The notes under the pieces are model-generated. The model was not told the origin of the DNA, did no database searches, and saw only the letters and a list, made by a program, of their open reading frames with translations. A DNA stretch of 64,000 bases, from NCBI GenBank assembly GCA_036320915.1, contig JAXBDG010000026.1, forward strand, positions 62,001 through 126,000, read 5' to 3'. The stretch is from Linnemannia elongata. Taxonomy: Eukaryota > Mortierellomycota > Mortierellomycetes > Mortierellales > Mortierellaceae. The translations under genes and the position numbers were made by a program. This document shows positions 36,634 through 49,900 of this stretch, one piece after another. Within the stretch, counting starts at the first letter, position 1. Every line of letters begins with the position of its first letter.

Positions 36634-39112
36634 TCACGTCCTCTGTAAGAATTCAAGAGTCGACCCCTTCGTGCCGGCATTTTGTTGCACTGGGATCTGC
36701 AATCCAGGTGATTTGCCACCAGCTGCTGACTCCAGATCGATCTTCAGCACATACTGCCTCACACGCTGTATATCAGCAGGGACGGTACGGTAAACCTTCC
36801 CCTCAGAGGTCAAGTAGTCCTGCTTCTCGAAATCGGCATACACATGACTTGGGACGACAAAAATAAGCCGAAGTTCGCCAAGAGGAGATATCCACCGTGC
36901 TTGAAGGAGACTGCTGATAAGCTTTGAGAGCGGTGGGCCTTTGACGGGGTGACTCTTGGATACCGTGATTTGGAATAGGTCTCTGGGAGCGAGCAGTAGA
37001 TCGACACAGGGATAGTTGCAAATCTTTGGTATGCATAGTGTACCTGCCGGGACCGGAGTAATCTTGTCAAAATGCGTAACCTCTGGATTCCACGGGATAT
37101 CCAAAGAAGCGAGGTCCCCAGTCAGGAGATCCCTGATTTCAAAGGTATGGCCACCTTCTCGGAAGGCACGGAGGACATATGCTTCGAACATAATACCGCT
37201 AGCGCTTCCGTTAGGTTCCGAGATGAGCCTCTCCAGCACTATCTTTTGAGCGTCCTGACTCAGTAAAGCGGCAACCTTCTCAGCGACGTATGTTGATGCC
37301 CATTCCAATCGAAAGTTGCGATGATCATTCGTGGGCCAACGGTGAATCAGACGGCTACTGAAGTCGAGCGATTCTTTCGCTTGCGAGAAGTACTGCATCA
37401 GAGTCACCGGATCCTTGACTGTCTTGAGGGCTTGTTCAAGACGCTCACATGCCGTAACCTTGGCGCTGTCAAGATCGTCGGGACTGAGTTTTAACACCTA
37501 CCAAGGAAATAGGTCAAAACGTAATAGAGCATCTATTAGTACAACAGAAGTCAAGCTGGCGGTGTATTGAATACTCCCAAAAGTGAAGATGGTTCTCACA
37601 GAAAAGCGCAGTGGGTATGGCCCATAACATACCTTCATTGGCCATCGTAGGACATATCTCGGCACACCGCCTATCTTTGAGTAGAGCTCTTCTACCGCTT
37701 CCAAAGGAACCACCTCGAAGCTTGTAACACTGGCCCAGCACTTCTGCAAACTCTTCCAGATGCCATGGAGCCATGTAATAACGCCATGTTACCTCTTTTT
37801 CCACATCCTTAAACTGGCGGGCCTCGGAAAATAGGGTCTTTGGCGAAGCTGAAATGACGGTCTTGGCTCGACCGAGTATTGGGTCAGGAGAGCTGTCGAC
37901 AAAATACCATGTGTCGGGTAGACTGAGAAAGGGTTTAAAAGCCTCGATATTGCCGGATCGAACAGTAGAGCGCCCTCCAAAAACGTAGCATTCCGCGCTC
38001 TGTTTGGTGTGGAAAACGATAATCGGAGGGTTGTCATTGTCACTCTCGGCAAGAAGTCGGATGGCGAAGTACACTAGAAAGGCCGATTTGCCTATCCCAG
38101 ATGTACCTGTAACAATGATATGCTTCTCAACCTCGTTTCCAGTGCACGGGCGATTGTTCTCAAACTTGTCGACGATTATGTCGTAAAGATCTTTGTAAGC
38201 CTCTCTGACATAAAGATCGCTTGTACCGACGACTGGAAGTAAGATGCCGCGAGGAGCCGATATCTTGTCCATGTCTTTGATGTTGGCGCCGTGCAACTCG
38301 AGGGCAGTGCGAGACAATGAGCTAAAAATGTCATCTCCAGCAATATCCTGACCAATGGAAGCAAGCAATGAGACCCTCTCTTTCCTGCTTAGACGAGAGA
38401 GGTAAACTTGGTCATCCACCACAGCCTTCTCAGTGAGACCAGCCTCTTCAATTGCATCCTTCAGAGTGTGCGGACGATGGCGCTTCCTGCTGGAAGAGGG
38501 TCCTGGTAAGAGAAAGGTGGCACAAGAGATGTACCAATCAAGAATATTAGCAACTTGTACAATGTCCGTGGATAATTGAATGAAAGCAAAGGGCTCCTTT
38601 AGACACAGCTGAAGACAAATATTCACCTGCATCTTCCTCACGGTCTCTTTTCGCAACTATAGGAAATAAAAAAAAATAAAAAAAAAGTAGGTAAATAACG
38701 CAAATGGAGATCACAATAGAGTTATGCTGAGATGTTCATACGCAAGGCGTATTTGAAAGCAAAGCGCGTTTGCATTACCTGGCAAGGGTCGCTGGACAAT
38801 GACGTGAATCGTGTCTTCTGGCAAATCAGCATCAAAGACCATGGAGAGCTTGTTGGTCGCCCTCAGTTTTTTTTTTCACAGGCACAGAGTCGAGCAGAAC
38901 AGGAAGGTCGTTGTCGTCGTCGTCATGAATTGAGACGCGCCATAGAGTGAGCTTGTCAGCATCAACATCCTGAAAGTCGTTGGTCTTCTTGGTCCTTGAT
39001 GAGCCCCTTGAGGTCGCCGATGGTCTTGGTTGACTCGATCTCAACAGGGAACGCGTTGGAGGTAGCCTCTCCATCAACGAGACAGAACAGAGTGAGGTGG
39101 ATTGTCGTTCAT
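36634..39112 (-). CDS. Crinkler NTPase-nuclease gene, copy C5, type A (frameshifts)
   Basis: Exons: 38779-39112, 38627-38656, 37633-38502, 36634-37497. The last exon is fully open (288 codons with stop) and shows the nuclease domain well: counting from its first residue, E105 in a GIMFEAYVLRAF helix, D166 in a VDLLLAP strand, then Q176, T178, K181 and H183 in FQITVSKSHP. This fits the E..D..QxxxK pattern of PD-(D/E)xK-like nucleases attached to CRN and RHS proteins. Exon 1 has extra bases near 38867 (T run), 38993 and 39098; exon 3 has one extra A near 37748. The copy is therefore not readable as it stands. Confidence 0.8.
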
Positions 39113-39490
39113 GGCGTAGAATAAACTGAAAAATGACAGAGAGAGATGGCAAGGGCTGTAAAGAAGGCAGAATGAAAAGAAAACAAGAGAAAAGAAAGAT
39201 GTGGAAAGAAAGAAAAAAGAAGGCGAGGGATAAAAAAAAAGGAAGTGGTGACGAAGGCGATGAAGGCGTGAGAATGGTGGCAAAGGAAAAGAATGGGAGG
39301 TGTGAGAAAGTTGGCGAAGGCGCTGAAGAAAAGGCGGGAGCGTAGTAAAGAAAGGAATAGTAAAGGTAGAGAAGGCAAAAAATATGAGGGCACGGGAGTG
39401 GTAAGACTATGCATCATGAAATATAACGATGACATCATCATTATATGTCACATGACGTTAGAAAGGGGAGATTTTTTGGGGGGTATTTCC

Positions 39491-39737
39491 ATGCTATCCT
39501 TCCGTCATTCTTCCTTCCTGGTCATCCGGAGGTATGCGCAGGTGCGCCTGGCGCAGATTACGGATTGTGTTTCCTCGGTTTTGCGCAGTACACTTTATCT
39601 ATTCTGCTTTACTATAACGACGTAGAATACCGTGCTCGCATGAGCTACACTTAGACTTCCGTTTTCGGATTAAAACGTTGACGTTCCAAAAAAAAAAAAA
39701 AAAAAAAAATGCTATCCTTCCGTCATTCTTCCTTCCT
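39491..39737 (+). mobile_element. Truncated LINE tail with target duplications, unit U5
   Basis: Element 39520-39708 with 29-bp direct repeats at 39491-39519 and 39709-39737. Confidence 0.93.
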
Positions 39738-40322
39738 CTTCAGGTTTCTTTTTCATACTTTTTTTCCTCTCTACCCCTTCTGCGTCCTTTCTGTACCATT
39801 TACCAGTTTCTTTTCTATCACCTTTGCCTCGATCTTTCGACCGTTGGCGCCATCGATTTATTTTTCCTTTTATTTCTGCTGATTTCTGGTGATGATTTCT
39901 GTTGAAAGTCCGCTTGGTACGGTGCAGCAGTAGTAGTAGAGAACCCACCGCAATACAACGAAGAAATGCAAGTAAAATTTTTCTGAAGCAGCGAAGCGCG
40001 GTAAGGTGGAATACACGATCGAGCCAACCACCGGTTGATCAATTGATCAGTGAGACGAGATAGCCCTTCCCATGATTCTCCTCATTCTCCTCGTCGTTCC
40101 AGATTTTTTTATCAGGTGAACCCCTGTGACTTAAATTAAGCTGTATGGTTGCGTGTAAAAATGATGTAGGGGAAGCCGTTTAAGTCAGGCCTCGAGAAGT
40201 GTGTATCTGTAGTTACTGGATGAATTATTGACAATTGGTGTTTACTATGTTGTCCAGCGGATTAGGGTTTTTAAAAACAAAGCTTGCCCTCTCTCCCACA
40301 CACACACTCTCTCTCGCTGTCT

Positions 40323-42398
40323 CTACACAACTTGGGTTGTTTTCGATGGTTCAGTCTCCTCAGGAGCCTTGATAGACAAACTAGGCTGAGGAGCAGTCTT
40401 AATAGTACCCTTGTCCTCAGCTGCTGGCAAAAAGGCAGCCTGGGGACGATTGGTGAACTGGCGACGCTCAAACTTCCGCACGACCCATGCAGGCATATTC
40501 TTCACAATATACCGGGTGGCCTTGGACGAGACAGACTATTATGTACAATAGGGAGGGACCGGGATAACATCAATAACAGAATCAATCGCTGGTCGTTGGG
40601 CCTAAATATTGCAAAATGTGATAAAAAGCGAGAAGGCCATCTCTTACCTGACCCGCCATGGTCCTAAAGGCCTTGCTATTTTCGAATGCCTTCTCAACCC
40701 AATCGATGCGCTCCTCTTGGTAGGCCTTGAATGCATCTTCAATCTCCTCCGCGATAGGATGGAAGGGGAGTCCGTTGATGCGGTTCGCCAATGCTATGGC
40801 ATCATGCATGGCGTTGGCAGCACCCACACCTCCAGCAGGATTGAACTAAGACACAGTGCAAAAAGAGAGTATGATAAGTACGCACAATAGTTTACAGTAC
40901 TGTAGCAATATGCTTACTCATTTCACAACATCATTCGTTGGCTCTACCTTATGGCATGCTAAAATGCAAAATCCATAGAAAAAGTGTATAATCGGAGAAC
41001 CGGGCGGAAAAGGTTAGGCACGATGAAGAAACATGCATATTTTGGTGGATACTTGCAAGTATGTGCAAATTCAAACAGAAAAATGAACATACCATCACCG
41101 ATGAGAACTGTACGACAGTCGTACCAGGTCTTGAAGACTTTCTCCTCCAGCATGACCTTGGAGATCAACTCCTTAGGAGAGCGGTCGATCAAGTCTTGAA
41201 GAGTGAGGATCTTGTCGCCTCCACTGATAATAGGAAAATCCTTAACTTGCTCGCACATCGCCGCAGCAGCCTCAGGTCCCCACTCTGAGTTACGAAAAGC
41301 GTCATTGTCTTTACTGGTTTCCTCATCAAGGAAGAGAATAGCACCCCAACACACAGTATTCTGGACTGTTGTTGCTGTGGACCACTAGCATGAACAATAA
41401 AACATAGATGTAGGGGTTAGGGTGGAGAGGCGAAAAAAGTAGGAGCCGGTTGGACCTATCCAAAAAAAATCAGTACCTACCGTGTACATCTTGTCAGTTG
41501 CGATAAAGTTGCGGAACTGAGAATTCTTGATTGCCAGATCAGGGAACTCTTCGGGAGAAAGAGGTCGAGTTTGGCCAACAAGGCGGACTGTGCTGAAGGG
41601 AAGTGGGAGTGCATCAGATGCTGGGAGCTTGTTCGTCTTCTTCAGCTTTTCGTACAGTCCTTGGCGAACAGCACTGTAGGCTCCATCAGCTCCGACGAGG
41701 ATGTCGCCTTCAGCTTCGCTTTTATCGCTGAAGCGAATAAGGACGCCGTTGCCGCCTTGGTCCATGGAGAGAACCTTCTTTCCCAAGTGAACGCGCTCTT
41801 TTGGAATCTGGCGGAGAAGCAAATCATAAATCTGAGGTCGAGAAACAATGTATCCGTTGGCACCATACCTATTAGGGTAGACGAGAGATGTATGTTAGTT
41901 TCTAATTGGCAAGGCGTTCTTTGTTCAAGAAGAGCGAATCAAAAAGGCACCGTTATCTTACAGTTCGTCGTGCCCCTCGAAATCCACTGAGAATTCGAGC
42001 TCTCTATTCTCGTTACACATCTTGATCGCAGAGACGTATTTGCCCAGGGCGAGAAACTCTTCATAAATCCCGCACTGCTTAAAGAGGTTGGCGGTGGTGC
42101 AGTTGAAGTACATCGCCGACCCTATAGCACAAAAAGAGTGTGGGTTAGATGATGGACGTTCTTCTGAGACAAATAGAGTTATCAGTGATCAATCAATAGA
42201 GTAATCCATGAACAGGGTGTTACCAAGGGGCTTGATTTCAGCGGCACGCTCATAGATCTCGAAGGGGATATCGGCCTTGTGAAGAAGCATGCCAAGGGTC
42301 AGACCTGCCAGACCTGCGCCAACGATGAGGACCTTGGGCCGTTTGGCATACATAATAGAACGGTCATGCTTAAAGGTGACGGCGGGGTTGATCTCCAT
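40323..42398 (-). CDS. FAD-dependent monooxygenase, copy M6 (intact)
   Basis: Second fully open copy: 42224-42398, 41962-42121, 41481-41868, 41093-41384, 40948-40958 (11-nt microexon), 40648-40845, 40323-40535. I found no coding difference from M3; intron 4 is two bases longer. It lies directly downstream of CRN copy 5 and the truncated LINE at 39520-39708. Confidence 0.92.
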
Positions 42399-43033
42399 GG
42401 TGATGACGTTTTACTTTCCTGATCTGAAGCGGCGAGATGAGAGAATGAAGGATGCCGGGAGGGAGAGTCGATGTCGTGTGGTGGGATGATGAGCGATGGG
42501 AATGGAGAAAAAAGTAGATCAAGGAAAAAAAATGATCAACGGGGAAGAGAGATGCGGAAGGGCAAAGAAGTGGGCGTCGAGGAAAGAGGTACATAGGGAG
42601 GGAGAGCAAGTAGTCTCTCATGTCGCACAACGGATAGAGATGCAAAATAAAACAAACAGAGCAAAGGAGCATGGGCAAATAGACTTTTCCTACTGTGGGA
42701 CAACATAGAGTAGGGGGTGGGGCATCGACTGTGCGACGAGCTGGCTTGGTTAACCATATGAATGGTAAACGACATATTACACGAGTGCATGCGACACCAA
42801 TGCTCCGGCCAGCACTCAGAGATGGATGCCTGTCTACACACCTTCCTTTGAGCAATGACTATGATACAATACAACGAATATATTAGCAACGTATAAGGTG
42901 TTTATGTGTGTGTGTATGTTGGAAATTGAAGCCGCTGGCTGAATCTGGGTGGTTGGGTGAATGGCAACTCTATACATTCAACTGTGATATAGATGTCGTG
43001 TGGCGTGTCTGTCATTTGGTGGCCGCATTGCTC

Positions 43034-43479
43034 TCAATCCTTTTGCTTCTCTGAGCGCTCCGGTAAGACAGGCAAGAGGTCTGAAAATTTAGCAATCAGA
43101 TAATTAGTTGAAAAATTCTTTGGTGTCTGGAGGTGCGCGCTGTGTGTCCGGCCACCTTCGCTTTTGTGGTAATCTTGGGGGGTGCTCCTCGAGTGCCCGT
43201 GTCTGTATTGCATAATGCCCTTCGGGTGCCCGTGCCGTCTCTTGGCGTCAACACTGCAGTCCCGTTAGCTGAGGGGAAGTTATCTGAGGGAAGGGGGAGA
43301 AGATAGGGGAGCGTCTGCTGCTGTTTTCATTTCGATGGTCTCTCTTACCGTCTTGATTTTTTCGACGACGGGCCCGTGTGCTCTTGGCTGTTCTTGTGCA
43401 CATACCAACGCCCGCTGTCTGTCTCCAGTTTTGACAGCCTCTCTTGTGCCTTAACATTTTCGGGGGCGTCCTTAAGCAT
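43034..43479 (-). CDS. Possible small gene S, unit U6
   Basis: Exons open; a base change in intron 1 near 43335 is shared with U3 and U7. Confidence 0.3.
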
Positions 43480-44070
43480 GAAAGGAGGCTAACGAGAGGA
43501 TAAAGAGGCGGCCTGTGCGAAAAAAACACGTCAATATTCATGTATCTTTAGCATGCAAACGAACCTTTCAGCTGGCAGGTCAAATTCGTTCGAACCGTAT
43601 TAGAATGGTACCCGCGCGGAGGAAGTTGAAAAATAAAGGAGAGGAGAACGGAAGGTCTTCATTCGCCCAACACAGTACTTGGCGTCCAATGCAGTACAGT
43701 TATAGTACAATGCAGTGGTAGAGAACAAAATACAGTTGACCAAAGAAAAGCAAGCAAGCTTTCTTGAAGCGCAAAGACGGAGAATACTCTCGAGCCAACC
43801 AACGGTTGATTAATTGATCAGTAGTTGTTGACAGCGCTGTCGATTTCCTTTACAGTAGCAACGGAGGTGACTTTTTGGTCATTGGCGATTGTTTCCCCGA
43901 ACCCTGGAGCACTTGGAATGGGAAGGAGAAAAGGTACTATTCTAGGTCAATAGAGTAAAGATGCCAGAGCTGTAAGCTCGTCTTTTGTCGCTGTAAGAGA
44001 TTCGAAATTGCCACGTTAAGCACAACTCTCAAGTGGTCGAAGTCAGGTATGGGTCAGTGAGATTTTATTT

Positions 44071-46548
44071 TCACGTCCTCTGTAAGAATTCAAGAGTCGA
44101 CCCCTTCGTGCCGGCATTTTGTTGCACTGGGATCTGCAATCCAGGTGATTTGCCACCAGCTGCTGACTCCAGATCGATCTTCAGCACATACTGCCTCACA
44201 CGCTGTATATCAGCAGGGACGGTACGGTAAACCTTCCCCTCAGAGGTCAAGTAGTCCTGCTTCTCGAAATCGGCATACACATGACTTGGGACGACAAAAA
44301 TAAGCCGAAGTTCGCCAAGAGGAGATATCCACCGTGCTTGAAGGAGACTGCTGATAAGCTTTGAGAGCGGTGGGCCTTTGACGGGGTGACTCTTGGATAC
44401 CGTGATTTGGAATAGGTCTCTGGGAGCGAGCAGTAGATCGACACAGGGATAGTTGCAAATCTTTGGTATGCATAGTGTACCTGCCGGGACCGGAGTAATC
44501 TTGTCAAAATGCGTAACCTCTGGATTCCACGGGATATCCAAAGAAGCGAGGTCCCCAGTCAGGAGATCCCTGATTTCAAAGGTATGGCCACCTTCTCGGA
44601 AGGCACGGAGGACATATGCTTCGAACATAATACCGCTAGCGCTTCCGTTAGGTTCCGAGATGAGCCTCTCCAGCACTATCTTTTGAGCGTCCTGACTCAG
44701 TAAAGCGGCAACCTTCTCAGCGACGTATGTTGATGCCCATTCCAATCGAAAAGTTGCGATGATCATTCGTGGGCCAACGGTGAATCAGACGGCTACTGAA
44801 GTCGAGCGATTCTTTCGCTTGCGAGAAGTACTGCATCAGAGTCACCGGATCCTTGACTGTCTTGAGGGCTTGTTCAAGACGCTCACATGCCGTAACCTTG
44901 GCGCTGTCAAGATCGTCGGGACTGAGTTTTAAACACCTACCAAGGAAATAGGTCAAAACGTAATAGAGCATCTATTAGTACAAACAGAAGTCAAGCTGGC
45001 GGTGTATTGAATACTCCCAAAAGTGAAGATGGTTCTCACAGAAAAGCGCAGTGGGTATGGCCCATAACATACCTTCATTGGCCATCGTAGGACATATCTC
45101 GGCACACCGCTATCTTGAGTAGAGCTCTTCTACCGCTTCCAAAGGAACCACCTCGAAGCTTGTAACCACTGGCCCAGCACTTCTGCAACTCTTCCAGATG
45201 CCATGGAGCCATGTAATAACGCCATGTTACCTCTTTTTCCACATCCTTAAACTGGCGGGCCTCGGAAAATAGGGTCTTTGGCGAAGCTGAAATGACGGTC
45301 TTGGCTCGACCGAGTATTGGGTCAGGAGAGCTGTCGACAAAATACCATGTGTCGGGTAGACTGAGAAAGGGTTTTAAAAGCCTCGATATTGCCGGATCGA
45401 ACAGTAGAGCGCCCTCCAAAAACGTAGCATTCCGCGCTCTGTTTGGTGTGGAAACGATAATCGGAGGGTTGTCATTGTCACTCTCGGCAAGAAGTCGGAT
45501 GGCGAAGTACACTAGAAAGGCGATTTGCCTATCCCAGATGTACCTGTAACAATGATATGCTTCTCAACCTCGTTTCCAGTGCACGGGCGATTGTTCTCAA
45601 ACTTGTCGACGATTATGTCGTAAAGATCTTTGTAAGCCTCTCTGACATAAAGATCGCTTGTACCGACGACTGGAAGTAAGATGCCGCGAGGAGCCGATAT
45701 CTTGTCCATGTCTTTGATGTTGGCGCCGTGCAACTCGAGGGCAGTGCGAGACAATGAGCTAAAAATGTCATCTCCAGCAATATCCTGACCAATGGAAGCA
45801 AGCAATGAGACCCTCTCTTTCCTGCTTAGACGAGAGAGGTAAACTTGGTCATCCACCCACAGCCTTCTCAGTGAGACCAGCCTCTTCAATTGCATCCTTC
45901 AGAGTGTGCGGACGATGGCCGCTTCCTGCTGGAAGAGGGTCCTGGTAAGAGAAAGGTGGCACAAGAGATGTACCAATCAAGAATATTAGCAACTTGTACA
46001 ATGTCCGTGGATAATTGAATGAAAGCAAAGGGCTCCTTTAGACACAGCTGAAGACAAATATTCACCTGCATCTTCCTCACGGTCTCTTTTCGCAACTATA
46101 GGAAATAAAAAAAAATAAAAAAAAGTAGGTAAATAACGCAAATGGAGATCACAATAGAGTTATGCTGAGATGTTCATACGCAAGGCGTATTTGAAAGCAA
46201 AGCGCGTTTTGCATTACCTGGCAAGGGTCGCTGGACAATGACGTGAATCGTGTCTTCTGGCAAATCAGCATCAAAGACCATGGAGAGCTTGTTGGTCACC
46301 CTCAGTTTTTTTTTCACAGGCACAGAGTCGAGCAGAACAGGAAGGTCGTTGTCGTCGTCGTCATGAATTGAGACGCGCCATAGAGTGAGCTTGTCAGCAT
46401 CAACATCCTGAAAGTCGTTGGTCTTCTTGGTCTTGATGAGCCCCTTGAGGTCGCCGATGGTCTTGGTTGACTCGATCTCAACAGGGAACGCGTTGGAGGT
46501 AGCCTCTCCATCAACGAGACAGAACAGAGTGAGGTGATTGTCGTTCAT
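44071..46548 (-). pseudogene. Crinkler gene, copy C6, type A (exon 1 intact, rest broken)
   Basis: Exons by homology: 46218-46548, 46066-46095, 45073-45941, 44071-44936. Exon 1 is open, with one Ala-to-Val change relative to C4. Exon 3 carries extra bases near 45858, 45919, 45375 and 45167 and missing bases near 45520, 45453 and 45110; the one near 45520 falls inside the Walker A codons. Exon 4 has an extra A near 44750. The dense single-base indels are unlike C3, its near twin in U3, which favours consensus errors here. Confidence 0.75.
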
Positions 46549-46947
46549 GGCGTAGAATAAACTGAAAAATGACAGAGAGAGATGGCAAGGGCTGTAAAGA
46601 AGGCAGAATGAAAGGAAAACAAGAGAAAAGAAAGATGTGGAAAGAAAGAAAAAAGAAGGCGAGGGATAAAAAAAAAAGGAAGTGGTGACGAAGGCGATGA
46701 AGGCGTGAGAATGGTGGCAAAGGAAAAGAATGGGAGGTGTGAGAAAGTTGGCAAAGGCGCTGAAGAAAAGGCGGGAGCGTAGTAAAGAAAGGAATAGTAA
46801 AGGTAGAGAAGGCAAAACTATGAGGGCACGGGAGTGGTAAGCTAAGACTATGCATCATGAAATATAATGATGACATCATCATTATATGTCACATGACGTT
46901 AGAAAGGGGAGATTTTTTGGGGGTATTTCCATGCTATCCTTCCGTCA

Positions 46948-49900
46948 CAAAGTGGCATGGTCCAAGGCAGAGCAAGGGTATCCCCAAAGGTTCTCTTTGG
47001 GAGCAGATATACCAGCCAGCTGAATACGTCGAAGCAGGATGGTATGACCACCTGTTAGATGTGCCAAGTGACGCTGAGATAGAACGAGCAGTGAGCGCTG
47101 CACCTTCTGGTAAAGCAGCAGGGGCATCAAAGGTAACAAAAGAACTGTTGATACATATGGGGGAAATGGCAACACGTCTCTTTTACGGGATAGTGAAAGC
47201 TTGTGTCCAATACCAAAAGATACCCCTGCAGTGGACGGAAGGGGTGATCTTCTGCCTCTCCAAGACCAACCCATGGACGGGAAGCCTTGCCGACGTTCGA
47301 CCGATCACACTCCTGGAACATGGGCGAAAAATTCTATTTTCGATCCTGACAGAACGCCTCTCAACTACCATGCTGGAACACAATATTCTAAAAGGAGCCA
47401 ACTTCTCGGTATTAAAGAGGACATCAACAGCAGATCCCATCCACGCTCTTAATGCCGTCATGGAGGCCGCGCGACAACACAAGAAGGAGGTCTGGGTCTT
47501 ACTCCAGGATATGCGTCGGTGCTACGATTCGGTCAACTGCCATGAGGGGGGGATGCTAGCCCTGGCCCTCCAACGCTTGAAGGTGCCAGAAAGCTTTCAG
47601 AACCTGCTGTTGTTTATTACCAAGAACAAAAGCAACCGAGTGATTACCAGTTATGGATTGACCGACAAGTACAAACCGATGTGCGGTCTAGACCAAGGCG
47701 GCGTGGAATGTCCACTCCTGTGGAGGATAGCATACGACCCCCTACTGTGTGCCATCGACTCATTGGAATGGGGTACACAATGTCGACACCGCCGGCCCCG
47801 GGAAAGGCGCCACCCATGGTTTCGGACTTGGCCTTCGTGGACGATACCAGCCTCGTGGGACCAGGACACACAGAACTCACAAGGATGACCGACGTCGGCA
47901 CGGGAGTTCTTTGGGATGCACGGCATCGAGATCAACGGCAAGAAAACAGAATTACTAGCAATCAACCCAACACACATCGACAACATCAACTATGGAGGAA
48001 GTTCGATTCAGCCACAGGTGGCAAGCAAAGCGTCGAGAGTCCTAGGGGTGTGGCTTGCAGCGGATGGATCGGCCAAAACAACAGCTGCTATGGCAATGGA
48101 GGAAACGGAGACGGTATGCGAGATCCTGCTCAGGAAATCGGTCACCGATAAACAGTGTATTTATATCATCAACGCGGTTTCTTATCCCAAGGCTGCTCTA
48201 CCGGATGACAGCGCAGATCCCAACATGGACAGTCATAGAACGCATCTCCAAGAAATACAGGACGGTCGTGCGACAAAAACTCGGTTTACCCAGCTCAACA
48301 CCAGCCAGTATATTGCACCACACAAGGCTGTACGGACTACGGGACCTCAAGGACGCTCTCGCCGAACAACACGTCAGCACATTGCATCTGAGAAGCACCC
48401 AGAAAGGGCTCATAGGAGACCTAACCCATTGCCGACTTCAAGACCTGCAAAGGGCGGCAAGACTGCGGGAATCCCCACTTTCCAATCCGGCCATCGCCAG
48501 CAAGTACACCCAACATAACCTCATCGCCAGAGTGTGCCAGCTAATGGTGGAACGAGACGTCAATCTATGCGATTGTGAGCGCAAAGGAGGGCGAACGAGT
48601 GCTGTTGTCAAAGGTACTGACACCTGAGATATACGTGAAGCACAGCAAGTGGATGGAGAGGGACAAGGTCTTTTACCTGGAGGATATAATCAACGAGGAT
48701 CGGAGTCACACCAGACCGTGGAAAGAAGTTGCGCGTACACATGGGATCAAAGGAGACAGAGTATGGTTTGCAGCGGTGTGTCAGGCCTTTTCAGAGTTCC
48801 CGCAGATCGAGATGAATCGTGTGGGGGAGCGCGAGGAGGAGAACCAGGGGCACGCTTGCGAAACACAGGAAGATGCCGAGGAGGAAGAGGTCGTCTTGTG
48901 GGAGTTCGGAAGCGAAGATGAGGAGGAGCCGCCGATGGAACAACAACAACAAAATCAACAAGAAAAAGACAACAACAGAGAAAAGAACGGAAAAAGAAAA
49001 GAAGACGGCAGCGATCAAGAGGTGATAAGAGGTAGGGAAAGGGCGGTTGCGATAAGCGACGACAGCCACGGTCCATTTGAGCATCGCTGTCGAAGCCAAG
49101 AAAAAGAACAAGAACGAGAACAAGAAAAAGAAAAAGAAAAAGAAAAAGAAAAAGAAAAGGACCTACAAGAGGGTATTTTGGGTTCGGTTTCTTCCTCGTC
49201 ACTTTCAGATTTGAATTCCCCTTTCTTAATTTCTTCACCCCTTACTTTTTGTATGCCCAATATATTCTTTCCCACTCACAACTCGTCAGCACAATCCGAA
49301 CACACACAACCCTCCCTTTTTGTTTCTTCACAGTCAACCCAACCCCCAATTGTAGATTTAGATTCCCCCTCTTTTTCTTCTTCCTTCTCTTTTTCGTCAC
49401 CCCTTTCACTGCCAGCAACACAACCAACCACACAACCAGCAACACAACCAACCACACAAAACAGAACACCAGAAACAACACGCACCATCGACTTACTACA
49501 GCAAACGCCAGAAAAACCCAGAATCCCATGGACCCCACCCAAGGCGACAGGAGACAAAGCAGTGGACAGGGCGAACTTGAGGGCGTTCAGGGAGACGCAA
49601 TCAGATTATTGACCGTCACACAAAGATTCGACGAGAGAAGGAGGTCAGAGACAAATTCAGACAACAGGCAGCAAAGGAGGCCGCAGAGGAGGAGAAGCGT
49701 CGAAAGAAGACCGAGAAACAGGCTGAGCTAGACAGGCGGAGACAGGAGCTAGAGCGAGCGCTCCCGCCCAAGCGGAGACTAATGCGCGCGGTAAAGGCTC
49801 GGCTAAAGGAAGTGGAGGCGGAGGCTTACCCGCTGCTCATTGCCATCAAGGAACGGATACAACATCATACGGCAAGCAATACACCGAAACACAGCTACAA

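Larger units (their letters stand above)
33967..41404. repeat. Tandem unit U5 (CRN type A)
   Basis: 7438-bp unit. Its first part up to about 36600 follows U4 (same base choices at 36125-36145 and 36503), while its CRN gene follows U3 and U6 (type A). This points to a switch of template close to the CRN stop. Confidence 0.93.
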